From contig JARKIP010000042.1 of assembly GCA_029990175.1 (NCBI GenBank), forward strand, positions 992,001 to 1,056,000: a stretch of DNA of 64,000 bases, read 5' to 3'. Of this stretch, positions 11,415 through 23,024 are shown piece after piece; positions within the stretch are counted from its first letter, which is position 1, and each line of letters begins with the position of its first letter. Both the position numbers and the translations under genes were made by a program. The notes under the pieces are model-generated. The model did not search any database. It saw nothing but the letters and a program-made list of their open reading frames with translations, and had not been told where the DNA came from. This stretch comes from Petunia secreta (lineage: Eukaryota > Streptophyta > Magnoliopsida > Solanales > Solanaceae).

Positions 11415-12240
11415 TTAGTTTCGTCTCATGATCCAGATACTTGTTGTCTGCACTGCATGTTCCATTGTAAGCAATGTATATGTATTTTCTTGCCATCTAA
11501 ATTCTGCACGCATTGAAATGGTTACACGAGTTTAGAGTTTGTTGAATAGATTAATGAGATATACAGATGCAACATTCAATTTTTGCTTTTCTTTTTAGTG
11601 GTGTGCATAGGCATTGGAGGTTGACTGGCAACAAGTTGTAGAAACTTGTCTACACTTTTATACTCAAAGTGTTGTCCTTCAGCCACAATTTGTAGAGCAG
11701 TTCAATACACAAGTTATAGGAGGAACATCACAACTAAAGTGCTGCATGTTAGGCATCACATGTAGAGATTTCTCTACATTTTGTTTTGCACCAAACCTCC
11801 AAGTGCTGCCCATAAGACAACACTTGTAAAGGCACCTACTATGCGTTCAAAACTGCTGCCTATTAGGCAGCAGATGTATAGCTACTCTACATGTGCTGTT
11901 TTGATCCAGACTTCCAAGTGTAGCCCTGTGGGCAACATTTACAAGGCACCTTCATGCAATCAAAAGTGTTGCATATTTGGCAAAACATGTACAGTTTATC
12001 TACAAGCAATTGTTTGTAGTACAGCTGTAAGTGCTGCCCACAAGGCAGTGAGTGCATTACAAACATATTCTCATGGAACAGATCTTAAAAAGCATTTCCT
12101 GTTAGTGATTTTTTTACAGATATCATCTACAAGTTTCAAGTTAATTTAGGGCAAAACAATGCAGTTGCAACTAAATAAGAGTAATCACAATTTCTGTTTA
12201 TAAATTCTGCAGCAATACAGATTCAAACTAATATAAATTT
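11415..12240. repeat. tandem segmental duplication, unit 2 (palindrome-rich)
   Basis: Second copy of the segment at 10270-11110, diverged by substitutions and small indels. The palindrome at 11757-11778 is partly decayed compared with its perfect partner at 10632-10655. Unit order is conserved, so the duplication came after the palindromes formed. Confidence 0.75.
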
Positions 12241-12381
12241 TTTGCAGCTATTGAAAATCAGTGACATTAATAGTTAGTTATCTAGCAGTAGTTTTCAATC
12301 ATTATCATCAAAATTCACAACTCGCTATAGCTAATTTTTTATTATGCGAAAACTAAATAAATTCTACGCATTTAAGATGTA

Positions 12382-12640
12382 CTCCATCCGTTTAAAAAAG
12401 GATGAACCTTTGCGGAGTACGAGGGTCAAATTGACTAATTTTCTATGGGAATTTGCATATTGAATTTTAAATTTTTTTTAAATAAAATTTATATATTTAG
12501 AAACTGCATGAAAAATGCTATAAGTCATAAAAGTTAACAATTCAAAATAGTTAGAAAATATTTGTAAGACATGTGGTCAAATATAATCTTGTTTGACCCT
12601 TCAAATAGTAATAGGTTCATCCTTTTTTAAACGGAAGGTG
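12382..12640. mobile_element. Stowaway-like MITE
   Basis: A 259-bp element bordered by TA on both sides (12380-12381 and 12641-12642). Its terminal inverted repeats are about 30 bp: CTCCATCCGTTTAAAAAAGG at the left, and the reverse of CCTTTTTTAAACGGAAGG at the right. TA duplication and a CTCC.TCCGT start are diagnostic of the Tc1/mariner-derived Stowaway group. It lies inside the palindrome-rich transposon and is non-coding. Confidence 0.85.
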
Positions 12641-12974
12641 TAATTTTGTAAAATTTAATTTAAAAACTACGTATAATTAATGAAATATTGAAGAAACTTA
12701 CCTATGAATCTTATTTTTTCTAAAAATTTGGAGTTTTTAGGGTTTAATCAGTTGCAAAAGCTTCTTCTTTACTGGAAATAATTTGCAGAATGGTGAAGGG
12801 AGGGAAAGGGAAAGAGACAGATCGCGTCTTTTTATTGTTTGTTCAGGGGTAGTTTCGTCCAAAAATATTTCACTTAAGTTAAGCAAGGTCATTCTTGCAA
12901 ATCATTGTTAATGAGGTCAATTAAGCAAACCATTGCCTTAAGTCTCATAGTTACGTAATTTTCCCATTAACATT

Positions 12975-14386
12975 CTGAACCTTGCGTTTCCTGTCCAAGC
13001 CCACTAACTGATTTCAAATATAGCCCCACAGATGCAATATCTTTATTTTAGCGAGACTAAAAGCGTAGCAACGTCTATTATTCAAGGTGTTTCCACAAAT
13101 AAATGAATGTTATGACAGAAACAGTAACGTAAAAAAATATTTTTTGACAAAATTTCTCAAAAATACACAATAACTTAAACGGAAGGGACAAAATAGAGGT
13201 TATTGTATATAAGAGATATTAGTTATCTTTCAAAGGCATTTTGACATTAATTATCAAGCACCATTTCATAGACAACTATTACTTTTGGGGTCAAGTAAGA
13301 AAAAAAATATATATGTATATAAATAGGAAGGTTTTGATCAAAAAGATGAATAGACAAAGTAGGTTGAATGCATATAAAGGCACGCACACATAAGTGTATA
13401 TTGACAATATAATTGAGTTTTTCCTTTTTAAAAAAATGACTTCATACAATACATGTTAGGTGATTTAAGTGGTTTGTAATTTATAAAGAAAGATGTACAT
13501 ATGCATATAGATGTATTTAAATTGTATAGCTTGACCCCGAAAGCATATACCTTCTTCCTTATACACTATTAATGAGTGTAAAGGAAATATATTAGCTCTT
13601 CTTTTAAAAAGGAATAGATTTTAAATTTTGAAAGAAAATTGGCCTGAACTAAAAACTGGCCCGTGCCTTATTTTCTGCAGAAATAAGTATCAGTTGAGAT
13701 AAAATTATGAAAAATAACCTTTGTTAAAACAGCTTTACGAAAATAGCCATCTGGTTCAAAAAATTCAGATTGTAGACTTCTATTATTTCTGGAAAAAAAA
13801 TATTTATTGGCCAGATACCATATTTTTCAGAAATGAACCTCAATTGATGCTGTGTTGCAAAAATAGCCTCTGTTTATATAAAAAATCAAAAATTCTACCC
13901 CCTATTTAGTGAAATAAGCCCTGCTCAACAAAACCAGAATTTAACACTCAAAACACCAACTCAAAGCTTGCTTCTAAACACTATTTTTCAGATTTAATAC
14001 TTTGCACGGACAGCCTAGATTACAACTTCGACCATAAAGTAAGAAAAAGATAGAGGGGGGGGGGGGGGTCCCTGCATAACCCAAAAATAGAGCAGCTCAC
14101 TGTTGCGCTTTTCATACGTATTCACAAAAAATTTTCGCAAGTATAACTTACAAATATACCGTATTACTTACGTGGATAATGTACAGTTTTATATAGACTC
14201 AAAAGAGATGCAATTAATACATATATATAACGAATTAGAAAGGTTGAATAGAAAGGATTAGAATGTTTCCTTCATACACATATAAATACATGAGATCTAA
14301 TCCTTAAAGATGTGGCTCAGGAGTCTTCTTCCTACACGAAAACTCATTAACACGGCTTGTCTCTTGTCTTTTAGAAGGCAAGACTC
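12975..14386. other. Ogre A LTR segment without genes
   Basis: AT-rich LTR sequence after the transposon insertion. It includes a poly-G run at 14057-14068 and no credible ORF. Segments such as AAAATAGCC and TATATATAAATAGG are low-complexity only. Confidence 0.45.
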
Positions 14387-14754
14387 CTATACCTTGTGAT
14401 AAAAACTTGGTATAGTCTTATAAACTATCCAGAGGTCCTGCAAAGAGAGGTTATGAGTGGCCAAAGTAGGGCCTAGACAAGCATACAAACATGCTCCTAC
14501 CACACAGATTATACCATCAATATTATCAACAAGATTCAAAAGTGTTCTACCTTTTATAGTTGTGTTGGACAGGTAATCAGAAGTAACAGAATAGCCAGCC
14601 AACAGTAACCAAAATCTTCTAACAAGTTGTGCAGAATATTTCAGCTTTCAACAGTAAAAATAAGAAAGAAAGAAGATGGAGTTTTCTTTGCCCAGAATAT
14701 TCAATGAGGGGAAGAAACTCCGTTTTCAGCGTGTCTTTTCTAAAGGCTTAAGGA

Positions 14755-14767
14755 CTGTTTATATAGT
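14755..14767 (-). promoter_or_regulatory. TATA box of the Ogre A LTR promoter
   Basis: The minus strand reads ACTATATAAACAG, followed downstream by TCC and a purine/pyrimidine-mixed leader. Its placement in the LTR parallels TATATAAGGG at 56251 in the LTR of element B. It likely marks the U3/R boundary where element transcription starts. Confidence 0.5.
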
Positions 14768-15719
14768 AGTAGCAGTGTAGAGGTTTAAGGTTTTAATTGC
14801 CTACGTAAAAGAATAGGAAGTAACTTATTTTTAAAAAAGGAAAAGAAGGAATACTCTGTCAATCAAATAAAATCAAAGGAAATTTTATTATCCTTTAAAA
14901 AAGGCTGTGCTTTCTCTTATTCAATCTCATAAACCAGGCTAACATCAAATTTTGAAAATTGAAATAAATAAGAAAGATGTTTTCTTTAAATACTTTTATC
15001 CAGTTTCAAAAAATAAAAAAACGTTTTCCTTTTTTATCCAAGCTTCCAAAATCATAGAGCTAAAATTATCAATTTTTCTGTTGAATTAGACCCCCTTACG
15101 AATATATCCCAATCTATCCCTATTTTAACTTATAAAATCAGCATATTGCATATATTTTCAAGAGCAATTCTGGGGCTTTGAGAAGGTATTTCCTTTATTC
15201 AATTCAACCAAATCAAAAGAGAAAGAAAGGAAACAAAGTGTTCACACCCATATATACAGCTTGAAATTAAAGAAGGCAACTTGTACAACTATGTAGCCAG
15301 TCATATATTTAGACAGATTATATACCAATCAAAGAGATATTTTTGGTTCAAAAGTTTAAGGAGACGAATGTATTCAGCATGTACGACTTCAAAGTTTGAA
15401 ACTTGAATTAAAATATATCCTATTTTTACTAATTTAAATTAACATCTAGAAAAACATGCCCGCATAGGCATATTCCCTTTGGAGTTTAAACACATCAGGG
15501 ATTAATTTCAAAGCAATATACACAGCTTCATCTCAAATAGCACACTTAAGCATAAGTTAAAAACTAATCCTGTAGCTTAGCTTATTAATCACATTATAAT
15601 AGACATTGAGTCCTCATTAATTGTAACGATGAATGAAAGATGAAGCCATTACTCAAATGTATATCAGTGCCCGGGCTTATACACATTACAAAACTAACTA
15701 AAAAAAATGCAGTAAGAAG

Positions 15720-16120
15720 GAACGGACCCGAATTGAGTGAAAAACAGTCGGGCCGGGATGGGGAATAGGGAGTCGGGTCGGGTCGTCCTCTCGATTCTGC
15801 CCATTTAGACTTGATTTGATTCTAAATTTTAAATATTTTCCTTTTTTGCTCGTTATCATTGATGATTTGCTTGATTCTTGCCAAGATTTATCCGAATTAT
15901 CATTATATGCTCAATTTTTTCTTGTTTTCCTTCGTCAAAACGGGACAGCGAGATAGAGAGAGAACATCATGATTGGTGGCGTGATTAGTGGAGAAATGGG
16001 GGGTGCCGCGGTGGAGTTTTGGCGGGGAATGTATTTGGACGGGTTTAGGGCGAGGGTGAGCGAGGGAAAGGGGACTGGCGGCTGTAAAGGGGAAGAGGAA
16101 AGGGGAAATGTCTTTTTAGG
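15720..16120 (-). other. GC-rich, pyrimidine-rich block in the Ogre A LTR
   Basis: In element orientation this reads as CCCTAAAAAGACATTTCCCC then long C/T-rich stretches with GCCGCC and CCGCGGCACC. It stands out from the AT-rich surroundings. The LTR of element B has a similar CT/GC-rich block at 55190-55330, so it is an LTR feature and not a host gene promoter. Confidence 0.5.
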
Positions 16121-16782
16121 GTTTGTATTGTAAGGGGTGTGTTTGGTTTAAAGGAAGAAAATAAGAAAGTGTGATGTGGGGGCTGATGTGTATGGGTTAT
16201 TGGTTGGGGAGGTGCCACGCAGGCCTGCGTGGTTGATGTGTGTGCGCGTGGGTCCCAGATAGTATTATGTGTATATGTAACATATATTATAGGACGTATA
16301 TTAATGTATATCTACTGTATATGTAGGTATAATTGGCCAATAATTAGCTTAAAAAATACTAATAAATAAGAAAAAAATTAATGAAATATGGAGAATAATA
16401 TTATAGACTTAGGAAAAAATAATAAGTAACTCAAAATAATTACAAATGAATATAGGCGGTATTAATTGAATGTAAATAATTGTAAAATAGATATTCAAGC
16501 GTATAAATCGCATAAATAGTTACAAAATCATGCAAGTATTTTGAAAATGACTTAAAACACGTAGTTATGTAATATAATCACATTGAGATGCGCATGTATA
16601 TAGATAGGACGTTTGTGATAAACAATATAGATAAATGTGTGATAATTGACGCAATTTGTCTAAAAATTAAAATTGTATTTTTCAAAATTTTGTATGATAA
16701 AATTGTAAAGAGGAGGGACAACACTGGGTGTCAACAGCTAGCAGATATTAATCCAATCGTGGAAAAGATAATTTTAAAGCAG

Positions 16783-17330
16783 TGAAGAGGATATTTCGAT
16801 ATCTGAAAGGGACTGCAGACTATTCACTATGCTATGGTGGAACTGGTTTGATGTTGAGAGGTTATACAGATGCCGATTGGGCTGGTGACTTGGATGAAAG
16901 AAAGTCAACATCTGAATATGCCTTCTTACTTAATGGTGGAGCCATTTAATGAAAAAGTAAAAAAAAAAAAACTTGTATTGCCTTTTCGACTATGGAAGCT
17001 GAGTTCGTAGATTATACATATGCAGTAGAAGAGGCTGTTTAGTTGAAGAAATTCTTTGAGCATCTAGATATTGCAAAGAATCCTCAAGGATCGATAATTT
17101 TATATTGTGATAGTCAGGCGACTATTGATTTTATAAAAGATCCTAAACATTATGAAAAGACCAAACACATTGACACCAAGTATAAGTACTTGAGAAACAT
17201 AGTTGCAAGTGGTGAAGTTCCAATACAATATATACCTACACTGAAAATGGTAGCTGATCCTTTCACAAAGGTGATAGCTAGAGACCAGTTTGAGAAATCT
17301 GTTATAGCTGTAGGTTTGCATAGAATATGA
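16783..17330 (+). pseudogene. Ty1/copia RNase H domain, C-terminal end of pol
   Basis: Three frames together give the copia RNase H region: VKRIFRYLKGTADYSL, YTDADWAGDLDERKSTSEYA (catalytic first Asp in DADWAGD), FSTMEAEF and then the open stretch 17043-17330 with LYCDSQATIDFIKDPKHYEK and KHIDTKYKYLRNIVASGEV (catalytic Asp in CDSQA). RNase H degrades the RNA strand during reverse transcription. There is an in-frame stop near 16948, a poly-A-associated frameshift near 16960, and another stop near 17039. The stop at 17330 is the natural end of copia pol. RT and upstream domains are missing; Ogre A adjoins the left edge. Confidence 0.85.
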
Positions 17331-18356
17331 TGTGTTGTAAAAATAATTTTAATGATATGCTCATCAATATATTACTATTTGTATTATTTGCATGTGATGA
17401 AATTTGTCTATGTTAAGTGTGTCAACTGTCAAGCAAGTTACGCGATCGGCTCTCTCACACGAGCTATCGCCTCTGATGTCGAGGAACGTGCAGAGATGAG
17501 ACTAAATTGAACCTTAATTTTACAAGGTCATGCGTATTTTAACTAAAATGGTCGGTCTTGATTAGAGTTTAGACTTATGGATTCATATATCCTATATGAC
17601 TTGTTTTCGCAAGCCAGATGTGAGTTTTTCAGAAGATTGGGTTTGAGGATTGTTTGAAGAAAAACTCGGATTAGACATCTAGAAGTGTCTAGACCAAGAT
17701 TTGTACGGTGTTTATATATTTTAGAATGAGACACATGCACCGAATTAGGCAAGAACACCATAACACGTGTTTCATACCATGTGTGTATTATTGACCAACA
17801 GGGTAATAGAAGAATGGATCCTCGCTTCTTCATTGTGTGAGACCCTAAGAAAAAATCAATATGACTTTTCATTGGAATATCCTTTGACCTTTTACTGTAT
17901 CTTGAAGTGCCAATCTTACTTTAGCATGTTACTAATTGCCGTGAGTGATTCGGCAATGCGATGCATCTCTAGGAAAGCAGCTGATTTGGAATGAATAGAT
18001 TCAAGTAGAAAGGGAAGACAATTAAAATAATTTATAATTTGACTTGTATTCACAGGTCGACCGTTATATTTACCATGAGAGTTTCAAGTGTTATTGTGGT
18101 ACAAATTAAATAGGAACTCGAGTTCACCTCGTCCGAGGATGAGGGATCAAATAACTAGCTACTGGAGTAGCGTGTAATGTCTGGGGTATTGCGAGTAGTA
18201 AGATCCTCATCTTAATAGTGAATTGAGCTATTGTACAACTTTAACAGGTAGGGCTCTTGAAGATGCTCGCAGGTCGCACGAACTATTTGTCTGTATTATG
18301 TGTGTTATTGACATGGTATTGGTTTGGGTCCTGTCCACCATGTGCGAAGTGAGAGA
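17331..18356 (+). other. copia 3' untranslated region
   Basis: About 1 kb between the pol stop and the 3' LTR. No gene-like ORF. It ends in a polypurine tract, GCGAAGTGAGAGA, at 18344-18356, the priming site for plus-strand DNA, directly before the LTR. Confidence 0.55.
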
Positions 18357-18761
18357 TGTTAGTTATTTAGGTTATTAGATCATGGGTCGTCCATGTACTC
18401 TGACCCAACCCAATACTTGACCCAAATTAAGTTCAAATAAGTGAGAGTGGTTAAGAGAAGTTACCACTCCCTCTACAACTACTTTTTACACGTTAATGTG
18501 AGGAGTGGTGGGTCCCTATCACTTTTTCAGATAAAATAGAGAAAACTGAACGTGAAAACTACTTCTTCTTTAAACAGAGAAAATACCTCTCTAAATTTTC
18601 TTCCAAAAAAAATACATAGAGAGACACTTAGTTTGTGAAATATCACTTCGTTTCCTCGTGATTCGAAGTCTGACTTGGGGCAAACATCAAACGATCTTCC
18701 GCTGTGTTGATTACGTTGACAGGTGCACAAATTCTTTCTGTTACGGCTTTATTTTTTAACA
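18357..18761 (+). repeat. 3' LTR of the copia element
   Basis: Starts TGTTAG right after the polypurine tract and ends TAACA, giving inverted termini TGTTA/TAACA and a length of 405 bp. The right half is clearly related to the minus-strand LTR at 54233-54742; shared landmarks are AAACAGAGAAAATACCTCT, AGTTTGTGAAA, CGTGATTC and GACTTGGG.CAAA. The pair belongs to one copia family. Confidence 0.65.
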
Positions 18762-19299
18762 TATTTAATATGATATTAGTTTCTTTTTTAGTTGGTTCAA
18801 AAAGAATAATAAATTTTTATATTTAAAAATAATTATAATTTTAAGTTTTTTATTTTAACTTTAATATCATGATGTTACCGCTACAAAAATGTATTAAGTC
18901 AACTAAGTGCACAAAGGTTATTGTAGAGAAATAAGAATTTAGAGCATTTAACAATTTCAAGACTTACAATAAAATACTCCCATAATAGCTAAGAGAAGGC
19001 GTTAAGAAAGGGAACCTGTGTTGTGTCGACTTTAGGATTAACAATGGACAAGGCACCACCATGAAAGGGAAACTTAAAACCTAACAGTGGGAGACCATGA
19101 ACTTATTTGGAAATTAATTTGAGTCTAAGAACTGCCTTAAATGAAGACATGTCACCTTTTTTTGTTTTTAAATCTTAACTGAAAAACGAAAAAAAAGAGA
19201 GTAGTCATTTTTTGCCTGTGAGAGGCAGTGCTATTTGAGTTTTTAGGCAAGATGAAATAGCCAATGCTACGTTCATTTTACCTTTTATTTAATACTTTA
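18762..19299. other. non-coding AT-rich sequence
   Basis: No ORF, repeat border or RNA gene that I can support. Confidence 0.4.
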
Positions 19300-19562
19300 T
19301 AGTTGGTGTCTGCTGTTTGCTCTAGTGTTGTAGTTTTTTAGTGAGTAATTGAGCTATCACTGTATTTCTCATTTTATTCGTTTTTATCATGAGTTCAAAT
19401 ATTTTGTTTGTTTTTAAAATATTTTTCCTAGCCGAGAGTCTATCGAAAACAGTCTCTTCACCATAGTGGGGATAAGATCTGCGTACAACTCATGACCCTC
19501 CTCAGACTTCACTTGTGGAATTATACTGGATATGTTGTTGTTGTTGTTGTTGTTGTTATAAT
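19300..19562 (+). mobile_element. RTE-type LINE or SINE 3' end
   Basis: The segment from 19430 reads CTAGCCGAGAGTCTATCG, then AACAGTCTCTTCACC, a GATCTGCGTACA motif, CACTTGTGGAATTATACTGG and a (TTG)n tail to 19557. This is the 3' tail shared by plant Au-type SINEs and RTE LINEs. It is homologous to 22238-22366, the end of the LINE below, and the 130 bases upstream also resemble that LINE, so a heavily 5'-truncated LINE is more likely than a SINE. No target duplication is clear. Confidence 0.6.
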
Positions 19563-20572
19563 GTATGAAAGGTAGGTCCTCCTTTTCCCACTAGGAGAAG
19601 AGGGAGGGGAGATATATGGTAGGATAATGCTTGATCAAGTAATAACATGCTAAAATTATAAAACATAACAATATTATGTTTTTCTATTAATTTGAATTTT
19701 ACGAAATACTTTTAGATAACATTTTAGTAATCTTGCATTTATCAACAGAACGTGATTAGGTATATAGCATCTTACCAAGGCGAGGTACTGTGCTTTACGC
19801 ATGAATGTTCATTTTAAATTGAGGCCTCAACATTTACTTTAAATTTTAATTCATGAATCATTAGTATTAAGACAATTAAACTTATCAATTGACTCCAAAT
19901 TCTAATGCTTTGCCTTTAATAATGCTCTAAGACTTGAAGTAATGATCTATACATTTTCTTTCACGGTCCAATTCACGAGGTAATGCAAAACCCATTGATC
20001 ATGTTTCACGAACACCGAGTTTACAACGACGATAAAGAATAGAAGATAGATGCTATATACTCCACCCATTCTATTTATGTTTCAGATTTCGAAAGTCAAT
20101 TAAATTTTTTTTTACTGTAATATTTTTATATATTTTATAAATATTTTAAATTATTAATTAGTGTGACATATAGTACTTGTCCTGTAGTTTTCCAATACAG
20201 GATCAATACTATGCAACTTTTCACGAAAGCAGGAAAGAAAAGTTAAAAGAAGTAGCCGTGAGGTGTCCACTTTTACTCCTATCCTTCAACTGTAGAAAGG
20301 AAAGGAAATGCTTAGATATGTAACTTTTCACGTATCACTAACCTTCTCATTTGTAAATTTTTTATTAAGAATCGTTGTCGTGTTTACAAAACCTGAAAGA
20401 AACTTTCCTAAGATTATTAAGTATTTATATTGTTATTTATGTGATGTACAAAATACATAGTGTTAGTTATGGTTAAATTCTAATAATTGTAGTTAAATAA
20501 AAGGATATGTGTCATTTTTCTATTGATCGGGTGTAAATACCTGATGCGGATAATTTTTTACCATCTTGTTAT
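19563..20572. other. non-coding AT-rich sequence
   Basis: About 1 kb without a gene. It contains a possible truncated Stowaway-type fragment (annotated separately). Confidence 0.4.
20058..20205. mobile_element. truncated Stowaway-like MITE fragment
   Basis: Begins TACTCCACCCATTCTATTTATG and continues with TTAATTAGTGTGACATATAGTACTTGTC, wording typical of Solanaceae Stowaway copies. The opposite inverted repeat is missing, so it is a partial copy. The call rests on the start motif alone. Confidence 0.35.
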
Positions 20573-21326
20573 TGTTGGATTTTAGAAGGTAAAGTGGTGT
20601 GAATATAAAATGGAGGGAAAAGTGAAAAAGTTTCTTTTATAAAAAAAATGCACTTTCTCCTACGTAAGAAGAGGAAAAGACTTTTGTTGGGTTTAAATAG
20701 AGGAACACTTCTATTAACTCTTAAAAGGGTTGAGAAGAGAGGAAGCTTCGTGATGTCGTCGTCGTCGCTCAGTTTCGAATTTGATCAACTGATTTGAGTG
20801 ACTTAATTTTTTTCGGACTAGTAAAATTAAATTTATAAAATAATATTAATATTTCTGACAATTTTTGTAATAGTACTATGAATTTCTTTTCCTATTTTAA
20901 TTTTTTCCCGTTATGTTTTACAAACTGTCACTAGAGTGGACATTTTTTGAAAGCAGTCGCCTCCGAAAGGCTGCCATTCAAGTGACACCTCTTAATTCCA
21001 ACATTCTTCTTTGGCTATAAATATTTGTCCATTATGTAGATTTTTCCAAACGAAAATTCTGAAGTTTGTCTCGTCTATTTTCGGCATTAATTACTTTCAA
21101 TTGAATAAGTGTGTCTTGCGTAAGTAAGTGCTTTGTTTCATTGAGATCGCCGAATTCTATAGTTTGAAGTGCTGCTACTGTAGAATCAGTTTTCCATTTC
21201 ATCCTGGAGGAATTAATTAATTAACTTAGGACAACAGTGAGGGGTTAGAAAGACATAAATAACTTGTGCGTTAGGGATTGTCTAACCTAAACTGTTTTTG
21301 CATTTCTATTTCTGGTTTTTCTAACA
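20573..21326 (+). repeat. possible copia-type solo LTR
   Basis: Starts TGTTGGATTTTAG and ends TTTTTCTAACA, with near 5-bp flanks GTTAT and TTTAT. A TATA-like CTATAAATA lies at 21018-21026. Length is 754 bp. There is no partner LTR or primer site in the window, so the call is tentative. Confidence 0.33.
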
Positions 21327-21463
21327 TTTATGAATGTAGGAATAACAGTCATAGTGGAAATTCATTGTGAAATGAATGGACTTTATATATTCAAATTCCT
21401 TCGAGGAAAAAAAATTTAAAATGTACTCTAAAATTTTTACAATGGCTTAAAATTACACTCATG

Positions 21464-22368
<905 letters not shown>

Positions 22369-22380
22369 ATTACACTCATG

Positions 22381-22839
22381 TTGAAACTCTATTAGATGTT
22401 AAAGGTAAAAAACATGACTTCTTCTAATGGTACAATATTATTACTCTGTTAAACCAAGAATTTAAGGGATGAAAAAATTGGTCAAATTCAGATAATACAT
22501 TAGCAAATTTGGCCCTTTTTCCTTTTAAAAAGCAAGACAATGTAACTCCATCTGTTTCCCATTTTGATTATACATAAACACATTCATTAGTCCTTCCTCT
22601 TTTGATTCACCATTAACAAAATTACCCCATAAAAGATCTTTTTTTTTCCAAAAATTATTTATTTTCCTATACCATCATCACTCTACATTCAATATTTCTC
22701 TACGGATATTATATCAAGATCCAAACATTACACTCATCATATCTAATCTTATCTATACATACATATCATGTTACGCTAAATGTAACACTCTCCTTTCATA
22801 ATATTAAAGTTTCTTTATTTAGAAAACACAAACAAAAGA
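22381..22839 (+). promoter_or_regulatory. probable upstream region of the NHL-like gene fragment
   Basis: About 460 bases of AT-rich sequence between the LINE and the ATG at 22840. A 5' leader with CT-rich and A-rich parts (AGAAAACACAAACAAAAGA just before the ATG) is plausible. No TATA box can be singled out with confidence. Confidence 0.3.
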
Positions 22840-23024
22840 ATGTCTCAAGTGAAACCTCTAAGGAAGCCATCTGGATTTAAAGATCCAACAATCCCAATTC
22901 AAAGACCACCACTACCACCGTAAAAACCCGCCCTTCCACCATCATTTTACCCATAAAAGAAACCAGTTGTTGTTTTACAATTTTCTTATTCTTGTTACTC
23001 TTTTAGTTGCAGCTTGTGGTGTTC
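22840..23024 (+). pseudogene. 5' part of a probable NHL/LEA_2-type gene, cut off by a retrotransposon
   Basis: From the ATG at 22840 the frame reads MSQVKPLRKPSGFKDPTIPI then QRPPLPP, a stop, KPALPPSFYP and another stop. After a one-base shift a hydrophobic stretch follows (LLFYNFLILVTLLVAACGVL). A proline-rich cytosolic tail of about 45 residues followed by one membrane segment is the layout of NDR1/HIN1-like (LEA_2) membrane proteins, so I read this as their N-terminus. The extracellular LEA_2 domain is absent: the gypsy LTR begins at 23025 right at the end of the membrane segment. Two stops and a frameshift show it no longer functions. The family call is from layout and remembered similarity, not a search. 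Confidence 0.45.

Larger units (their letters stand above)
7545..12965. mobile_element. non-autonomous TIR DNA transposon, copy 1, built of palindrome arrays
   Basis: A 5.4-kb insertion in the LTR of element A. It is flanked by the 9-bp direct repeat ATTAACATT (7536-7544 and 12966-12974), the duplication size typical of Mutator-like elements. Its ends are degenerate inverted repeats: the left end has TGGTTATG..TTTAGCAAAATGGCCTC (7579-7635), and the reversed right end has AATGGTTTGC..GATTTGCAAGAATGACCTT (12895-12945). Both ends are also shared with the copy at 44126-53618. The interior has more than 20 short inverted repeats with core AGTGTTGCC/GGCAACACT and no recognisable transposase. An inner alternative right boundary near 12942 is possible. 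Assignment to Mutator-like elements is inference from duplication length and TIRs. Confidence 0.55.
1..16736 (-). mobile_element. Tat/Ogre-type Ty3/gypsy element A, incomplete at the left edge
   Basis: Read on the minus strand, the element starts with an LTR whose first bases are TGTTGACACCCAG (ending at 16736) and which ends ...GGGTGCGACA at 7060. A primer site of tRNA-Arg type follows, then a leader, two consecutive extra ORFs, gag and a retropepsin region that continues past base 1. A tRNA-Arg primer site and an extra ORF between the 5' LTR and gag are known marks of the Ogre/Tat lineage of plant Ty3/gypsy elements. RT, RNase H, integrase and the 3' LTR lie outside the window. The element sits right beside a copia RNase H fragment (from 16783), suggesting it inserted into or next to that older element. 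All ORFs are broken, so it is a dead copy. Lineage is inferred from layout; boundaries come from LTR ends and primer site. Confidence 0.75.
7060..16736 (-). repeat. 5' LTR of Ogre A, split by a DNA transposon
   Basis: In element orientation the LTR begins TGTTGACACCCAG at 16736 and ends GGGTGCGACA at 7060. Removing the 5.4-kb transposon at 7545-12965 leaves about 4.2 kb, within the long LTR sizes known for Ogre elements. It contains a GC-rich, pyrimidine-rich block (15720-16120), a TATA box (14755-14767), and near its 3' end a segment resembling that of element B (compare 7240-7310 reversed with 57525-57600, both GACTCG..GTGCCTA.CACCTTC). The opposite LTR is outside the window, so the start is supported by the canonical TGTTGACACCC start and not by a pair. 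Confidence 0.6.

Noticed and set aside
8137..12060. CRISPR-like pattern of short palindromic repeats with spacers
   Set aside because: Spacing and sequence of units vary, there are no cas genes and the context is plant nuclear transposons. The units are hairpins amplified by segmental duplication.
14387..14602. Minus-strand 71-codon frame downstream of a TATA box
   Set aside because: It lies inside the Ogre A LTR just after its TATA box. I recognise no domain, so I treat it as LTR sequence, not a host gene.
15720..16120. GC-rich island as promoter of a host gene
   Set aside because: Position and wording parallel the CT/GC-rich block of the Ogre B LTR, and no gene follows on either strand.
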